DNA from: Halobacillus halophilus DSM 2266
Lineage (GTDB): Bacteria > Bacillota > Bacilli > Bacillales > Halobacillaceae
Assembly (NCBI RefSeq): GCF_000284515.1
Contig: NC_017668.1
Location: 3,658,001 to 3,722,000 of the forward strand
DNA: 64,000 bases
Direction of reading: 5' to 3'
Shown: piece by piece, positions 44,319 through 52,574 of the stretch
Layout of the letters: every line of letters starts with the position of its first letter
Numbering within the stretch: position 1 is the first letter of the stretch
Position numbers and translations under genes: made by a program
Notes under the pieces: generated by a model
What the model was told of the DNA's origin: nothing
Databases searched by the model: none
The model's input: the letters and a program-made list of their open reading frames with translations, nothing else

Positions 44319-44939
44319 ATGAAACTCATTGATATAACCATGTCACTGCACAACGAAACACCAGCCTGGCCCGGTGATGAACCTTTCCACTATGAACGCA
44401 CGATGACAATGGAGCAAACGGGTTCAGTTAACATCGGACAATTTAAAGCGAGCAATCACACAGGCACACATGTGGATGCCCCTTTCCACTACGATGAAGA
44501 TGGACTTAAAATAGCGGACCTACCACCTGAACGTTTTATCGGTGATGCACTAGTCGTAAATATGGAAGGGAAAACCATCATTCAAGCAGACGATCTTCGT
44601 GCTTTTGAATACACAGGTGTAACGAAGCTTCTATTCCGTACAACAAGCTGGAACGATCGGAACGAATTTCCTGATCATTATACCGTTATAAGCAGCGATG
44701 CAGCTGAATTTTTACATTCTCAAGGTATCGATCTCATTGGAATAGATACACCATCGGTGGACCCTGTAGAGAGTAAAGACCTTGCGGCTCATCACTCCTT
44801 ATATAAGCATGACATTTTGATTTTAGAAGGCTTGGAACTCGATCATGCAGCACCAGGTGTTTATGAATTAATGGCTTTTCCTTTAAAAATGGAAGTAGCT
44901 GATGGCAGCCCAGTACGAGCAATCTTACGGCAAAAATAA
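44319..44939 (+). CDS. kynB: Kynurenine formamidase
   Basis: 206 residues from the ATG preceded by AAGGAGG (44308-44314), close after the kynU stop. The cyclase-family metal site is the HTGTHVDAPFHYD motif (about 46-58), and IGIDTPSVDP and HHSLYKHDI later in the chain complete the family pattern. It hydrolyses N-formylkynurenine to kynurenine, so the pair kynU-kynB performs steps 2 and 3 of anaerobic-type tryptophan breakdown to anthranilate. Confidence 0.95.
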   Translation: MKLIDITMSLHNETPAWPGDEPFHYERTMTMEQTGSVNIGQFKASNHTGTHVDAPFHYDEDGLKIADLPPERFIGDALVVNMEGKTIIQADDLRAFEYTGVTKLLFRTTSWNDRNEFPDHYTVISSDAAEFLHSQGIDLIGIDTPSVDPVESKDLAAHHSLYKHDILILEGLELDHAAPGVYELMAFPLKMEVADGSPVRAILRQK

Positions 44940-44979
44940 AACTCGAGCGCATATGAAGACCATATGCGCTCGAGTTTTT
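44939..44979. terminator. Bidirectional terminator between kynB and the BCCT gene
   Basis: AAACTCGAGCGCATATG and its complement with a 5-nt loop, T-rich on both sides. Confidence 0.9.
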
Positions 44980-44980
44980 C

Positions 44981-46507
44981 TTATTTTTTCAATAAATTTT
45001 GTTCTTTTGCCATTTGCTTAGCCACTTTAGGTGCCAGCCAAATCATTGGCAGTAAGAGAAGCGAAACTGGAACAGCTGTCACAACGATAAAGTTCTGAAG
45101 CTGTGTGATTCCGCTATCCCCTGTAATCAGAAGAATAACAGCTACTGAGCCCATTAATACAGCCCAGAATATACGAACCCAGCTTTGTGGATTGCCTTCA
45201 CCGGTTACGGCCATAGCAATCGTGTAAGACATGGAGTCACTCGTCGTAACAACAAATAGAATCGTTAAGATTAAAAATAACGGTGAAATTACGCTGGCAA
45301 GCGGGAACTGTTCTGTAATGGCGAACATGGCTGCCGGGTTCCCTGCTGCATTAAGAGCGTCCGATACAGAGCCAGGATTGTTTAGTTCAAAGAATATTCC
45401 GGATCCGCCTAATACGGTGAACCAGAATGTTGAAATGACTGGCGCAAATACGGAAACCGCAATAATAATATCACGAATTGTCCGGCCTCTTGATATACGG
45501 CTGACAAGAATAGCCATCATTGGTCCGTACCCAATAAACCAGCCCCAGAAGAAAACTGTCCATCCGGATAACCATCCTGCGTCCCCGCGGAAGGTACTCA
45601 TCGGAATAAACTGATCAATATAAGTTCCGAAACCTGAGATAAAGTGATTAAAGATAAATCCTCCAGGTCCAAAGATCACGATAAACACCATTAAACCAAT
45701 CGCTAATCGAACATTAAAACTACTTAGATACTGAATCCCTTTATAAAGCCCTGTTACTGCAGAAATGGTAGAGATTATTACCACAGCAAAAATAATAGTG
45801 AACTGAGTGCTGAACTGATTAGGAATACCGAATATTTCCTGTAGTCCATAACTTGCCTGAAGACCAAGAAAACCTATTGGTCCAATGGTACCTGCGGCCA
45901 CAGCAATAACCGAGAACGCATCAATTAATGTTCCGAACCAGCTATGGCGGATCTTTTCACCAAAAATCGGATACAAGAGAGTACGTGGTTTCATCGGCAT
46001 GCCTTTATGATAATGACCATACATCATGACAACGGCACTTATTGTACCGAGGATTGCCCACGCCAAGAAGCCCCAATGCATAAAGCTTTGAGCAAGCGCA
46101 GGGTTAATAGCTGCCTGCGTTCCCGCTTCAATTCCTGATTGATAAGGTGGAACGGTGAGGAAGTGATACATAGGTTCAGCAGCTGCCCAGAATACTCCTC
46201 CGCCCGCAAGAAGGGTTGCCATAATAATGGACAACCACTTGTAAAGACCAATTTCCGGCTTATCCATATTCCCCATTTTGATATTTCCATATTTAGAGAA
46301 ACCTAACCCAATACCCACGAAGAACGTTGCAAGCATAAGAACCTGCCAAAACGCTCCGAAATATTTCGCTGACCAGGCAAAGCTTTCGTTAACAATTGTT
46401 TCTATTAAATTAATATCAATAAGTGCTACGACCACAAAGAGTACTAAAATTCCTCCACTGATTCCGAAGACCGGCCAATCAATTTGACCTGTTTGTTTGT
46501 TATTCAT
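44981..46507 (-). CDS. BCCT-family betaine/choline/carnitine transporter (OpuD-like)
   Basis: 508 residues, twelve helices. The BCCT landmarks are visible: GGGVFWAAAEPMYHFLTVP (about 102-120, substrate and sodium site region), the amphipathic segment and FFWGWFIGYGPMMAILVSRISRGRT (the conserved WWxxW-like box in helix 8). It imports an osmoprotectant, most likely glycine betaine, with sodium. The C-terminal cytoplasmic tail is short (KVAKQMAKEQNLLKK), as in OpuD, so it may lack an extended osmosensing domain. Single-gene unit. Confidence 0.92.
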   Translation of the reverse strand: MNNKQTGQIDWPVFGISGGILVLFVVVALIDINLIETIVNESFAWSAKYFGAFWQVLMLATFFVGIGLGFSKYGNIKMGNMDKPEIGLYKWLSIIMATLLAGGGVFWAAAEPMYHFLTVPPYQSGIEAGTQAAINPALAQSFMHWGFLAWAILGTISAVVMMYGHYHKGMPMKPRTLLYPIFGEKIRHSWFGTLIDAFSVIAVAAGTIGPIGFLGLQASYGLQEIFGIPNQFSTQFTIIFAVVIISTISAVTGLYKGIQYLSSFNVRLAIGLMVFIVIFGPGGFIFNHFISGFGTYIDQFIPMSTFRGDAGWLSGWTVFFWGWFIGYGPMMAILVSRISRGRTIRDIIIAVSVFAPVISTFWFTVLGGSGIFFELNNPGSVSDALNAAGNPAAMFAITEQFPLASVISPLFLILTILFVVTTSDSMSYTIAMAVTGEGNPQSWVRIFWAVLMGSVAVILLITGDSGITQLQNFIVVTAVPVSLLLLPMIWLAPKVAKQMAKEQNLLKK

Positions 46508-46634
46508 TGATGAACTCCTTTATAGTATGATGGATGCTTTTTAACACAATTAAATACTCTAACACTATCCTTATTATGGTGTAAAGTTTAAACTTTTAGC
46601 CGTATGATTGTATGGTTGGAGTTCTAAACACAAA

Positions 46635-46662
46635 TTGACCACGACAGTGTTGTCGTGGTCAA
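46635..46662 (-). terminator. Hairpin after the zinc-ribbon miniprotein gene
   Basis: TTGACCACGACA/TGTCGTGGTCAA with a 4-nt loop directly after the gene; only a weak T tract follows on the minus strand. Confidence 0.5.
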
Positions 46663-46665
46663 TGC

Positions 46666-46839
46666 TTATTCTGCTTCATCGTACTCTATATTTTTGTCCT
46701 TATGACGCTTTTGACATTCTTTACAAAGCTTAACTTCGGCTTCTTTCTTCGAAGTTAATAATTTACCGCAATTGCTGCATTTCCCAAACTCATTAGGGTT
46801 TGCTTGGAAACCTGGAAGTTCGTTTTCTGGTCCTGGCAT
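46666..46839 (-). CDS. Zinc-ribbon miniprotein
   Basis: 57 residues from an ATG 8 nt after AGGAG; a longer frame from 46902 lacks support. CSNC (21-24) and CKEC (39-42) are spaced as a four-cysteine zinc ribbon, in a Lys/Glu-rich chain. Possibly an RNA- or protein-binding adaptor; no known function. The phytoene-desaturase-like gene upstream ends 64 nt before it, and the two may be co-transcribed. Confidence 0.65.
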   Translation of the reverse strand: MPGPENELPGFQANPNEFGKCSNCGKLLTSKKEAEVKLCKECQKRHKDKNIEYDEAE

Positions 46840-46902
46840 TCTCACCACTCCTCTCAGTAAATTTGTAGATATTTTTTCATTCCCATAATTCACTTTCTTC
46901 AA

Positions 46903-48381
46903 TCATCTTGTAAGTTCCTTGGCTGCCATTAACCCGGAAAGGGTTACTCCAAGGGTCCCAGCACCTGGGAAAACGGTATCTCCACATTGGTAAATACCTT
47001 TAATCCCTGTACGAATGGAATAGCTTCGGATCCAACTGTACTTACCGGTAGGTGCATATCCCCCTACTTTCCCTTGATCTCTGCGCAGCCACTTCTGAAA
47101 AGTAACCGGTGAACCGGGTAAAACAAGATCCAGACGATCTTCAAATCCAGGAAAATAATGATTTACTGTATCTATCAATCGTTGATTCATCCGCTTTTTT
47201 GCCGCCTCATAATCTTCACTCTCCCACCACTGAGATACGTTTGTATGGGTAGAGATCGTCAATGAGCGCATGCCTGCAGGCGCCATTTGATCATCAGAGG
47301 GATCTGAAAGGGATAGTAAGAACTGCCCTCCATCATGCAAATCATCAGGATGATTCGGATCGATAAATTGGTGGTAAAGTACATCGGTATTATTAAAAAC
47401 CTCTTCGTGAACGCCCGCGTGAATAATGAATGCTCCCCAAGCTTCTCTTGACTTTTCTTTTTCCGGCTTAATATAGGATTGGTTTCTTAATTCTTCTGAC
47501 AATGTATCATGTAAATTATGAACAGAATTATTTAAAATGACATAATCTGATTCAAACACCTTGCTTCGTTTAGAATGCAAATGATAGCCTGCACCCTTCT
47601 TTTCCACTACATGGACGGGGTGGCGTAAAAATACCTCATTTCCACTCTCTTTAATATACTTCGATAATTGTTCAGCTACAGAAGCCAATCCTCCATGCAC
47701 AGCAAATGCTCCTTTATGAAACGTTTGCAAAGCCGTAAATCCTAGAAAAGCTGGACACCTTTCTACACTTGTTTGTACACTGTCCATTAATTCTCCATTT
47801 AAAAAGATCTGAAACAGTCGATTTTGGTGAAGATTATATTTTTTCAATCGATCATAGACGGTCTGGTTCATGTAAGGAAGTAATTGAATGGAGTTGCGAC
47901 TGATCATGGGAGTTAATCGGATCCAGTCACTCAAGGTTTTCGGTGGAAAAACGGGAAGCTTCTCAACCATAGCATCTACCATTTCTCCCACGCGAAAAAC
48001 TTCATCATAGAAAGCTTGAATCCTGGAGGCATCTTCAGGAAAATGATGTTCAATTTCGTTATACCATTGTGCTTTCTTACTATAATAATGGATAGTTCGA
48101 TCAGGCATATGGATATCCATGATTGGGTTCAATAATGTCATGGAAGGTTTATCCAAACCAAGAGATGTATACAGACGGTCGAAAACACCGCCTGGCTCAA
48201 AACCCATCCCCACAGTTGCTCCTGACTGAAATCGATAACCCTGGCGCTCATATTTACCTGCACTGCCGCCTAACTCATTAGAGGCTTCCAGTACAGCTAC
48301 ACTCATTCCTTTTCGAGTCAACTCTGCTGCTGCTGCGAGTCCTCCAAAACCTGCCCCTACTATACATACATCATACTTCAT
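46903..48381 (-). CDS. Phytoene-desaturase-like FAD-dependent oxidoreductase
   Basis: 492 residues from the ATG with AAGGAAGG 8 nt upstream; a frame from 48426 starts before that site. Dinucleotide-binding motif VGAGFGGLAAAAELTRKG (about 7-24) followed by the second FAD glutamate, and the CrtI/CrtN-family end with YQCGDTVFPGAGTLGVTLSG (about 465-484). In the carotenoid-oxidase/isomerase subgroup. No other carotenoid gene (crtM, crtN) is next to it, so the substrate is open. Confidence 0.8.
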   Translation of the reverse strand: MKYDVCIVGAGFGGLAAAAELTRKGMSVAVLEASNELGGSAGKYERQGYRFQSGATVGMGFEPGGVFDRLYTSLGLDKPSMTLLNPIMDIHMPDRTIHYYSKKAQWYNEIEHHFPEDASRIQAFYDEVFRVGEMVDAMVEKLPVFPPKTLSDWIRLTPMISRNSIQLLPYMNQTVYDRLKKYNLHQNRLFQIFLNGELMDSVQTSVERCPAFLGFTALQTFHKGAFAVHGGLASVAEQLSKYIKESGNEVFLRHPVHVVEKKGAGYHLHSKRSKVFESDYVILNNSVHNLHDTLSEELRNQSYIKPEKEKSREAWGAFIIHAGVHEEVFNNTDVLYHQFIDPNHPDDLHDGGQFLLSLSDPSDDQMAPAGMRSLTISTHTNVSQWWESEDYEAAKKRMNQRLIDTVNHYFPGFEDRLDLVLPGSPVTFQKWLRRDQGKVGGYAPTGKYSWIRSYSIRTGIKGIYQCGDTVFPGAGTLGVTLSGLMAAKELTR

Positions 48382-48556
48382 TGGCATCGCCTTCCTTTGG
48401 TTTACTCTTTCCCTCTCTTTATTCATTTTAAATGAGTATGAGCCTATTGAAGATTCATCGGGATTCTACCTTCCAGAAAAGAGGTATTTATTTACCTTCT
48501 CCTCTCACAAAACTTATAAAAAGCCCCCAAGTCATAAAAATAATCAAGTTATTTCG
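48382..48556. other. Spacer upstream of the FAD-dependent oxidoreductase
   Basis: About 175 bp, AT-rich, no gene; a rightward 108-codon frame starting at 48432 runs through the repeat element and is not a gene. Confidence 0.4.
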
Positions 48557-49091
48557 CTATAGGGCCGGATTGTGGAAGACTCAGTTTCGAGATAATTTGG
48601 ATCCGTTATGTTGTATGGAGAAGGGCGGGTGGCGAAATAACTCGCTTTCCTATGGGGGAACGGTGAGCTTCTTCGCTCGTTTCACTCCCTGTGGGATCTC
48701 ACCTAGTTCCTTCTCCCATGGGAGTCTCGCCATTTCCCCACCAGCCCAACTTTATTAGGAGGAACGGAACCTTCGGAAAGAGAGGATTTCCTCCTCCTGA
48801 ACTTGCCTGAAATGCTTATATAAGAGGCTATCTCGCATAGTTCCAGCCTGGAAAAGTATATACGCCCATATGGTTATTTCTTCTCAAGCGGGTGAAGGAC
48901 GGCCTCTAATTCGGTGGGTCCGGAGGGGGACGATGAAGACTCCTGTGGGATGAAAATGACAGGGGAGACCCCGGAAGGCGAAGCCTGAGGAGGCTCCACG
49001 CATTCCCCACGGAAAGCGAAATCGTCCCCCGGAGGACCTTTCTCATAACAATTATCTCGAAACTGAGTCTTCAAGTAATGGGAGCTTATCT
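48557..49091. repeat. Large inverted-end repeat element B (uninterrupted form)
   Basis: Ends GAAGACTCAGTTTCGAGATA (48575-48594) and its exact complement (49053-49072). Outer tags: CTATAGGGCCGGATTGTG on the left and AAGTAATGGGAGCTTATCT on the right. Left module: GGTGGCGAAAT (48628-48638) pairs with ATTTCCCCACC (48732-48742). Centre: about 48750-48925. Right module: GGGGACGAT (48925-48935) pairs with ATCGTCCCC (49021-49029). No insertions, so this is the reference copy for the architecture. No coding frame inside is supported. Confidence 0.85.
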
Positions 49092-49184
49092 TTAAGATCA
49101 GCACAATCTAACGAAGCTATTTTCACCGTACTCATTTAAAAAAGACGACCTGGCTATTTTACCGGTCGTCTTTTCTGCTTCTTC

Positions 49185-50432
49185 TTATTCGAATGAAATT
49201 GCCCAGCTGCCTTGGCGCATGACAGCTTCTTTAGTTCCGTCTTCCATAATTCCATCAATATCCAGTTTGTCGGACCCCATCATAAAATCGACATGGGACA
49301 AACTGTGGTTAATACCGTTTTGATCAAGTTCCTCTTCACTCATATCAGAGCCGCCTGTCATATTGTTAGGATAGGCTTTTCCAAGTGCTAAGTGGCAGGA
49401 AGCATTTTCATCATACAAAGTATTGTAGAATATTAATCCAGACTGAGAAATGGGTGACTCATGCGGTACAAGTGCCAATTCTCCCAGACGACGAGAACCT
49501 TCATCTGTATCAAGCAAATGCTTTAATGTCTCTTCTCCTTCTTCAGCAGAAAAGTCAGTTACTTTCCCCTCTTTAAAAGTAAGAGTAAAACCATCGATTA
49601 CGTTCCCTCCGTAGTTCAAAGGCTTCGTACATGTTACTTTACCATCTACTCCGTACTTATGAGGAGCGGTGAACACTTCCTCTGTCGGCATATTTGGATT
49701 GAACTGAATATTTTCCTTCTCTGTCGTTGCAGGACCGCCTTTCCAAATATGTCCTTTTGGAAGAGCTACCTCTAAATCGGTGCCAGGTGCCTTATAAACC
49801 AGCTTGCTGTATTGTTTTTTATTCAGATATCCTCGGGCTTTAATCAAGGTTTCATTGTGTTCTTCCCACGCAGCTATCGGATCTTTCTGGTCGACGCGGA
49901 CAATACTGAAGATCTGCTCCCACAGTTTATCCTGAGCCGTTTCTTCGCTTTCTCCCGGGAAAATCTTTTGGGCCCAAGCCGGAATTGGGATGCTTACAAT
50001 TGACCACTGGAGGCGGTCATTCATCGTGTAATTTCTGAACGTCGACATTGCTTCTGACCTTGCCTTATTAGCTGCTGCCACCTTGCCTGCATCGATACCT
50101 TTTAGTAGATCAGGGTCAGTAGAACGGATGGAAAGGATTGCAGCCCCTTGTTCAGCAAAATAAGTGAACTTTTGCTGCTGCCATTCTGGAACTTCAGATA
50201 ATGTCTCTTGTGACGCATACTCATATTTCATCCGCGTGAGTTCATCGTCACTCCAATTAATATGTACATCCTCGGCCCCCATCTCGAAAGCCTTCTTTGC
50301 GACGACACGAGTAAATTCAGCACCTTCAATGGTAGAGTTGATCATCAATTTTTGTTGTTCTTGTAAATTGACTCCTGTTCTTAAAGCCAGTTCTGCATAT
50401 TTTTCCAGTTTATCTTGACTTGGCATTCTCAT
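49185..50432 (-). CDS. M29 aminopeptidase (AmpS/PepS type)
   Basis: 415 residues from an ATG 9 nt after GGAGG. The M29 landmarks: MINSTIEGAEFTRVVAKKAFEMGAEDV at the N-terminus, PTEEVFTAPHKYGVDGKV (about 248-265, metal-binding Glu), the LVPHESPISQSGLIFYNTLYDENASCHLALG block (about 319-349) with His and Glu ligands, and HVDFMMGS near the end with further ligands. Cytoplasmic di-metal aminopeptidase for broad N-terminal residues. Confidence 0.93.
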   Translation of the reverse strand: MRMPSQDKLEKYAELALRTGVNLQEQQKLMINSTIEGAEFTRVVAKKAFEMGAEDVHINWSDDELTRMKYEYASQETLSEVPEWQQQKFTYFAEQGAAILSIRSTDPDLLKGIDAGKVAAANKARSEAMSTFRNYTMNDRLQWSIVSIPIPAWAQKIFPGESEETAQDKLWEQIFSIVRVDQKDPIAAWEEHNETLIKARGYLNKKQYSKLVYKAPGTDLEVALPKGHIWKGGPATTEKENIQFNPNMPTEEVFTAPHKYGVDGKVTCTKPLNYGGNVIDGFTLTFKEGKVTDFSAEEGEETLKHLLDTDEGSRRLGELALVPHESPISQSGLIFYNTLYDENASCHLALGKAYPNNMTGGSDMSEEELDQNGINHSLSHVDFMMGSDKLDIDGIMEDGTKEAVMRQGSWAISFE

Positions 50433-50501
50433 TTTGTACTTCCTCCCTGTCGAATTATTGTATCCGTATTCATTATTCCATATTTACATTCTCATGTCAC
50501 A

Positions 50502-50532
50502 ATAAGAGACCCGAGATGTTCCGGGTCTCTTA
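50502..50532 (-). terminator. Terminator of the ABC-F gene
   Basis: AAGAGACCCG and CGGGTCTCTT around a short loop, directly after the stop codon of the ABC-F gene. Confidence 0.75.
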
Positions 50533-50535
50533 GTA

Positions 50536-52434
50536 TTATCCATCACTTTCGATTTCTTCCACAATTAATGAAAGTTCTTCCCAACGTTCCATCTTCGCTT
50601 CTAATTCGTTTTCTAGTTCTTCTTGCTTTTTATACAGCCCTTGTACCTTATCGAAGTCACTCGCCGCAGCTGAAATTTCTTCTTCCGTTTCCTCAAGTTG
50701 AGTTTCTAAAGTGGCAATTTCATCTTCAATGGTTTCCCATTCTTGTTTTTCACGATAGGTAAGTTTACGTTTTCTGTTGGATCTTCTGGTTGCTTCCTGG
50801 GCAGAAGAGTTTTTTCTTTTACTATCCTCTTCCTTCGCTTCTTCTCGGCGCTGCTCTAAATACTCTGAGTAGTTTCCATAAAAACGCCGGATTTTTTCCC
50901 CTTCAAATGCAACGATCTTGTCAATCGTCCGGTCGAGGAAGTAGCGGTCGTGAGAAACCGTAATAACGACCCCTGGAAATTGGTCCAGATAATCTTCCAG
51001 TACACTAAGCGTTTCTGTATCTAAGTCGTTAGTAGGCTCATCTAAAAACAACACATTTGGTTCACTCATGAGTACGCGAAGCAGATAAAGCCTGCGGCGC
51101 TCTCCACCTGATAGGCGTTTAATATACGTCCATTGCTGAGGTCTCGGGAATAAAAAGCGTTCGAGCATCTGCTCCGCAGATACTTCGTCACCATCAGCCG
51201 TAGTAATGACCTCAGCCACTTCTTTAATATATTCGATAACTTTAAGGGATTCGTCCAGTTCCTCGTGGTCTTGAGTATAATAACCAATCTTAACAGTCGA
51301 ACCAATCTTTACCTCGCCAGCATCCGGCTTAATTTTTTCTGCCATAATATTTAAAAGTGTTGTTTTTCCAGAACCATTCACTCCTATAATTCCTAAACGT
51401 TCACCTGGTACGACGAGATAATTAAAGTTCTCAACAATTTGGTGGGACCCAAAGGCCAGGGATACATCATCTAATTCAATAACTTGATTTCCTAGTCTTG
51501 TCGAACCGATGGCCATGTCCACCTGCTCTTTATGCGTATCAAACGTCTCATCCTTCATTGCTTCCACGCGCTGTTTCCTAGCCTTCTGTTTGGTCGTACG
51601 GGCTTTCACACCACTTTTCAGCCAGGCTAACTCTCTTTTTAGTGTATTACGGTGCTTTTGTTCAGCCTGGCGTTCCCACTCTTCACGTTCTGCTTTTTTC
51701 TCTAAGAAAGTTTCGTAGTTTCCTTCATAAATATATAAACTCCCTTTATCCAGTTCATAAATTAAGTTGGTTACTCGATTTAAGAAATATCTATCGTGAG
51801 TAATGACTATCAACGCGCCTTTATAAGAGGCCAAGTATTCCTCCAGCCATTCAATGGTTTCATTGTCTAAATGGTTGGTAGGTTCATCCAGAAGCAGCAA
51901 ATCGGCAGGCTGAATTAGTGCTTTCGCTATAGCTACTCGCTTTTTCTGGCCGCCGGACAAATCTTTCACCTGTTTTTGATACGACTCAATTCCAAGCTTT
52001 GAGAGCACCGTCTTAGCCACAGTATTGGCTTCCCAGGCATTTTTCTCCTCCATCTTTTGCTGCAGGTCCAACATTCGCTGCTGCACATCCGGGTCTTCCG
52101 GATTTTGAGACAGTTCAATCATCACCTGTTCATACTTTCTCATCACTCTCATTATCTCTGAATCACCGTAATAGATCTGTTCCAGCACAGTTTTATCCTC
52201 TACCAGGTCGGGCTCTTGAGGTAAATATTCAACCGTAAAGTCTTTAGCATGATCGATTTGCCCACTGTCCGCTGTTTCCAGTTTGGCTAAAATTTTCAGC
52301 AAAGTCGACTTGCCTGTACCATTTACACCAATAAGGCCAATTCGCTGCTGATTGGTTATGGTAAACGATATATCCTCAAATAAATCCTTATCTCCGAAAC
52401 TTTTGCTCATATGATCAATTGATAAAATACTCAT
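50536..52434 (-). CDS. ABC-F family ribosome-associated ATPase (Uup/YdiF-like)
   Basis: 632 residues from ATG 52434 with AAAGG 9 nt upstream. Two ABC domains without membrane parts: GVNGTGKSTLL (Walker A) and LSGGQKKRVAIAKAL (signature) in the first, a linker of about 80 residues rich in Lys/Arg/Glu (PtIM, about 230-320), then GVNGSGKTTLL and LSGGERRRLYLLRVL in the second. The C-terminal coiled coil (about 545-632, EEEISAAAS) is typical of Uup. ABC-F proteins act on the ribosome in translation or antibiotic protection. Confidence 0.9.
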   Translation of the reverse strand: MSILSIDHMSKSFGDKDLFEDISFTITNQQRIGLIGVNGTGKSTLLKILAKLETADSGQIDHAKDFTVEYLPQEPDLVEDKTVLEQIYYGDSEIMRVMRKYEQVMIELSQNPEDPDVQQRMLDLQQKMEEKNAWEANTVAKTVLSKLGIESYQKQVKDLSGGQKKRVAIAKALIQPADLLLLDEPTNHLDNETIEWLEEYLASYKGALIVITHDRYFLNRVTNLIYELDKGSLYIYEGNYETFLEKKAEREEWERQAEQKHRNTLKRELAWLKSGVKARTTKQKARKQRVEAMKDETFDTHKEQVDMAIGSTRLGNQVIELDDVSLAFGSHQIVENFNYLVVPGERLGIIGVNGSGKTTLLNIMAEKIKPDAGEVKIGSTVKIGYYTQDHEELDESLKVIEYIKEVAEVITTADGDEVSAEQMLERFLFPRPQQWTYIKRLSGGERRRLYLLRVLMSEPNVLFLDEPTNDLDTETLSVLEDYLDQFPGVVITVSHDRYFLDRTIDKIVAFEGEKIRRFYGNYSEYLEQRREEAKEEDSKRKNSSAQEATRRSNRKRKLTYREKQEWETIEDEIATLETQLEETEEEISAAASDFDKVQGLYKKQEELENELEAKMERWEELSLIVEEIESDG

Positions 52435-52535
52435 CACGCTCATCCTTTTTCACACGAATCTTTTCCCATCATATCACATGAGCTCAGCTGAGTGCTGAGT
52501 GAAGCTCATATGTGAAGCGACCTTCCTTGTACGGA

Positions 52536-52568
52536 TCTAAAAACCCCAGGACTTTAAAAGTCCTGGGG
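52536..52568 (-). terminator. Terminator of the AGCS symporter gene
   Basis: CCCCAGGACTTT and AAAGTCCTGGGG around one base, with Ts on the minus strand (rc of 52536-52543). Confidence 0.85.
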
Positions 52569-52574
52569 CAATCC

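Noticed and set aside
48432-49104. Frames at 48432-48758 (+) and 48874-49104 (-)
   Set aside because: Products of repeat element B; no start signals, and stem sequences are read on both strands.
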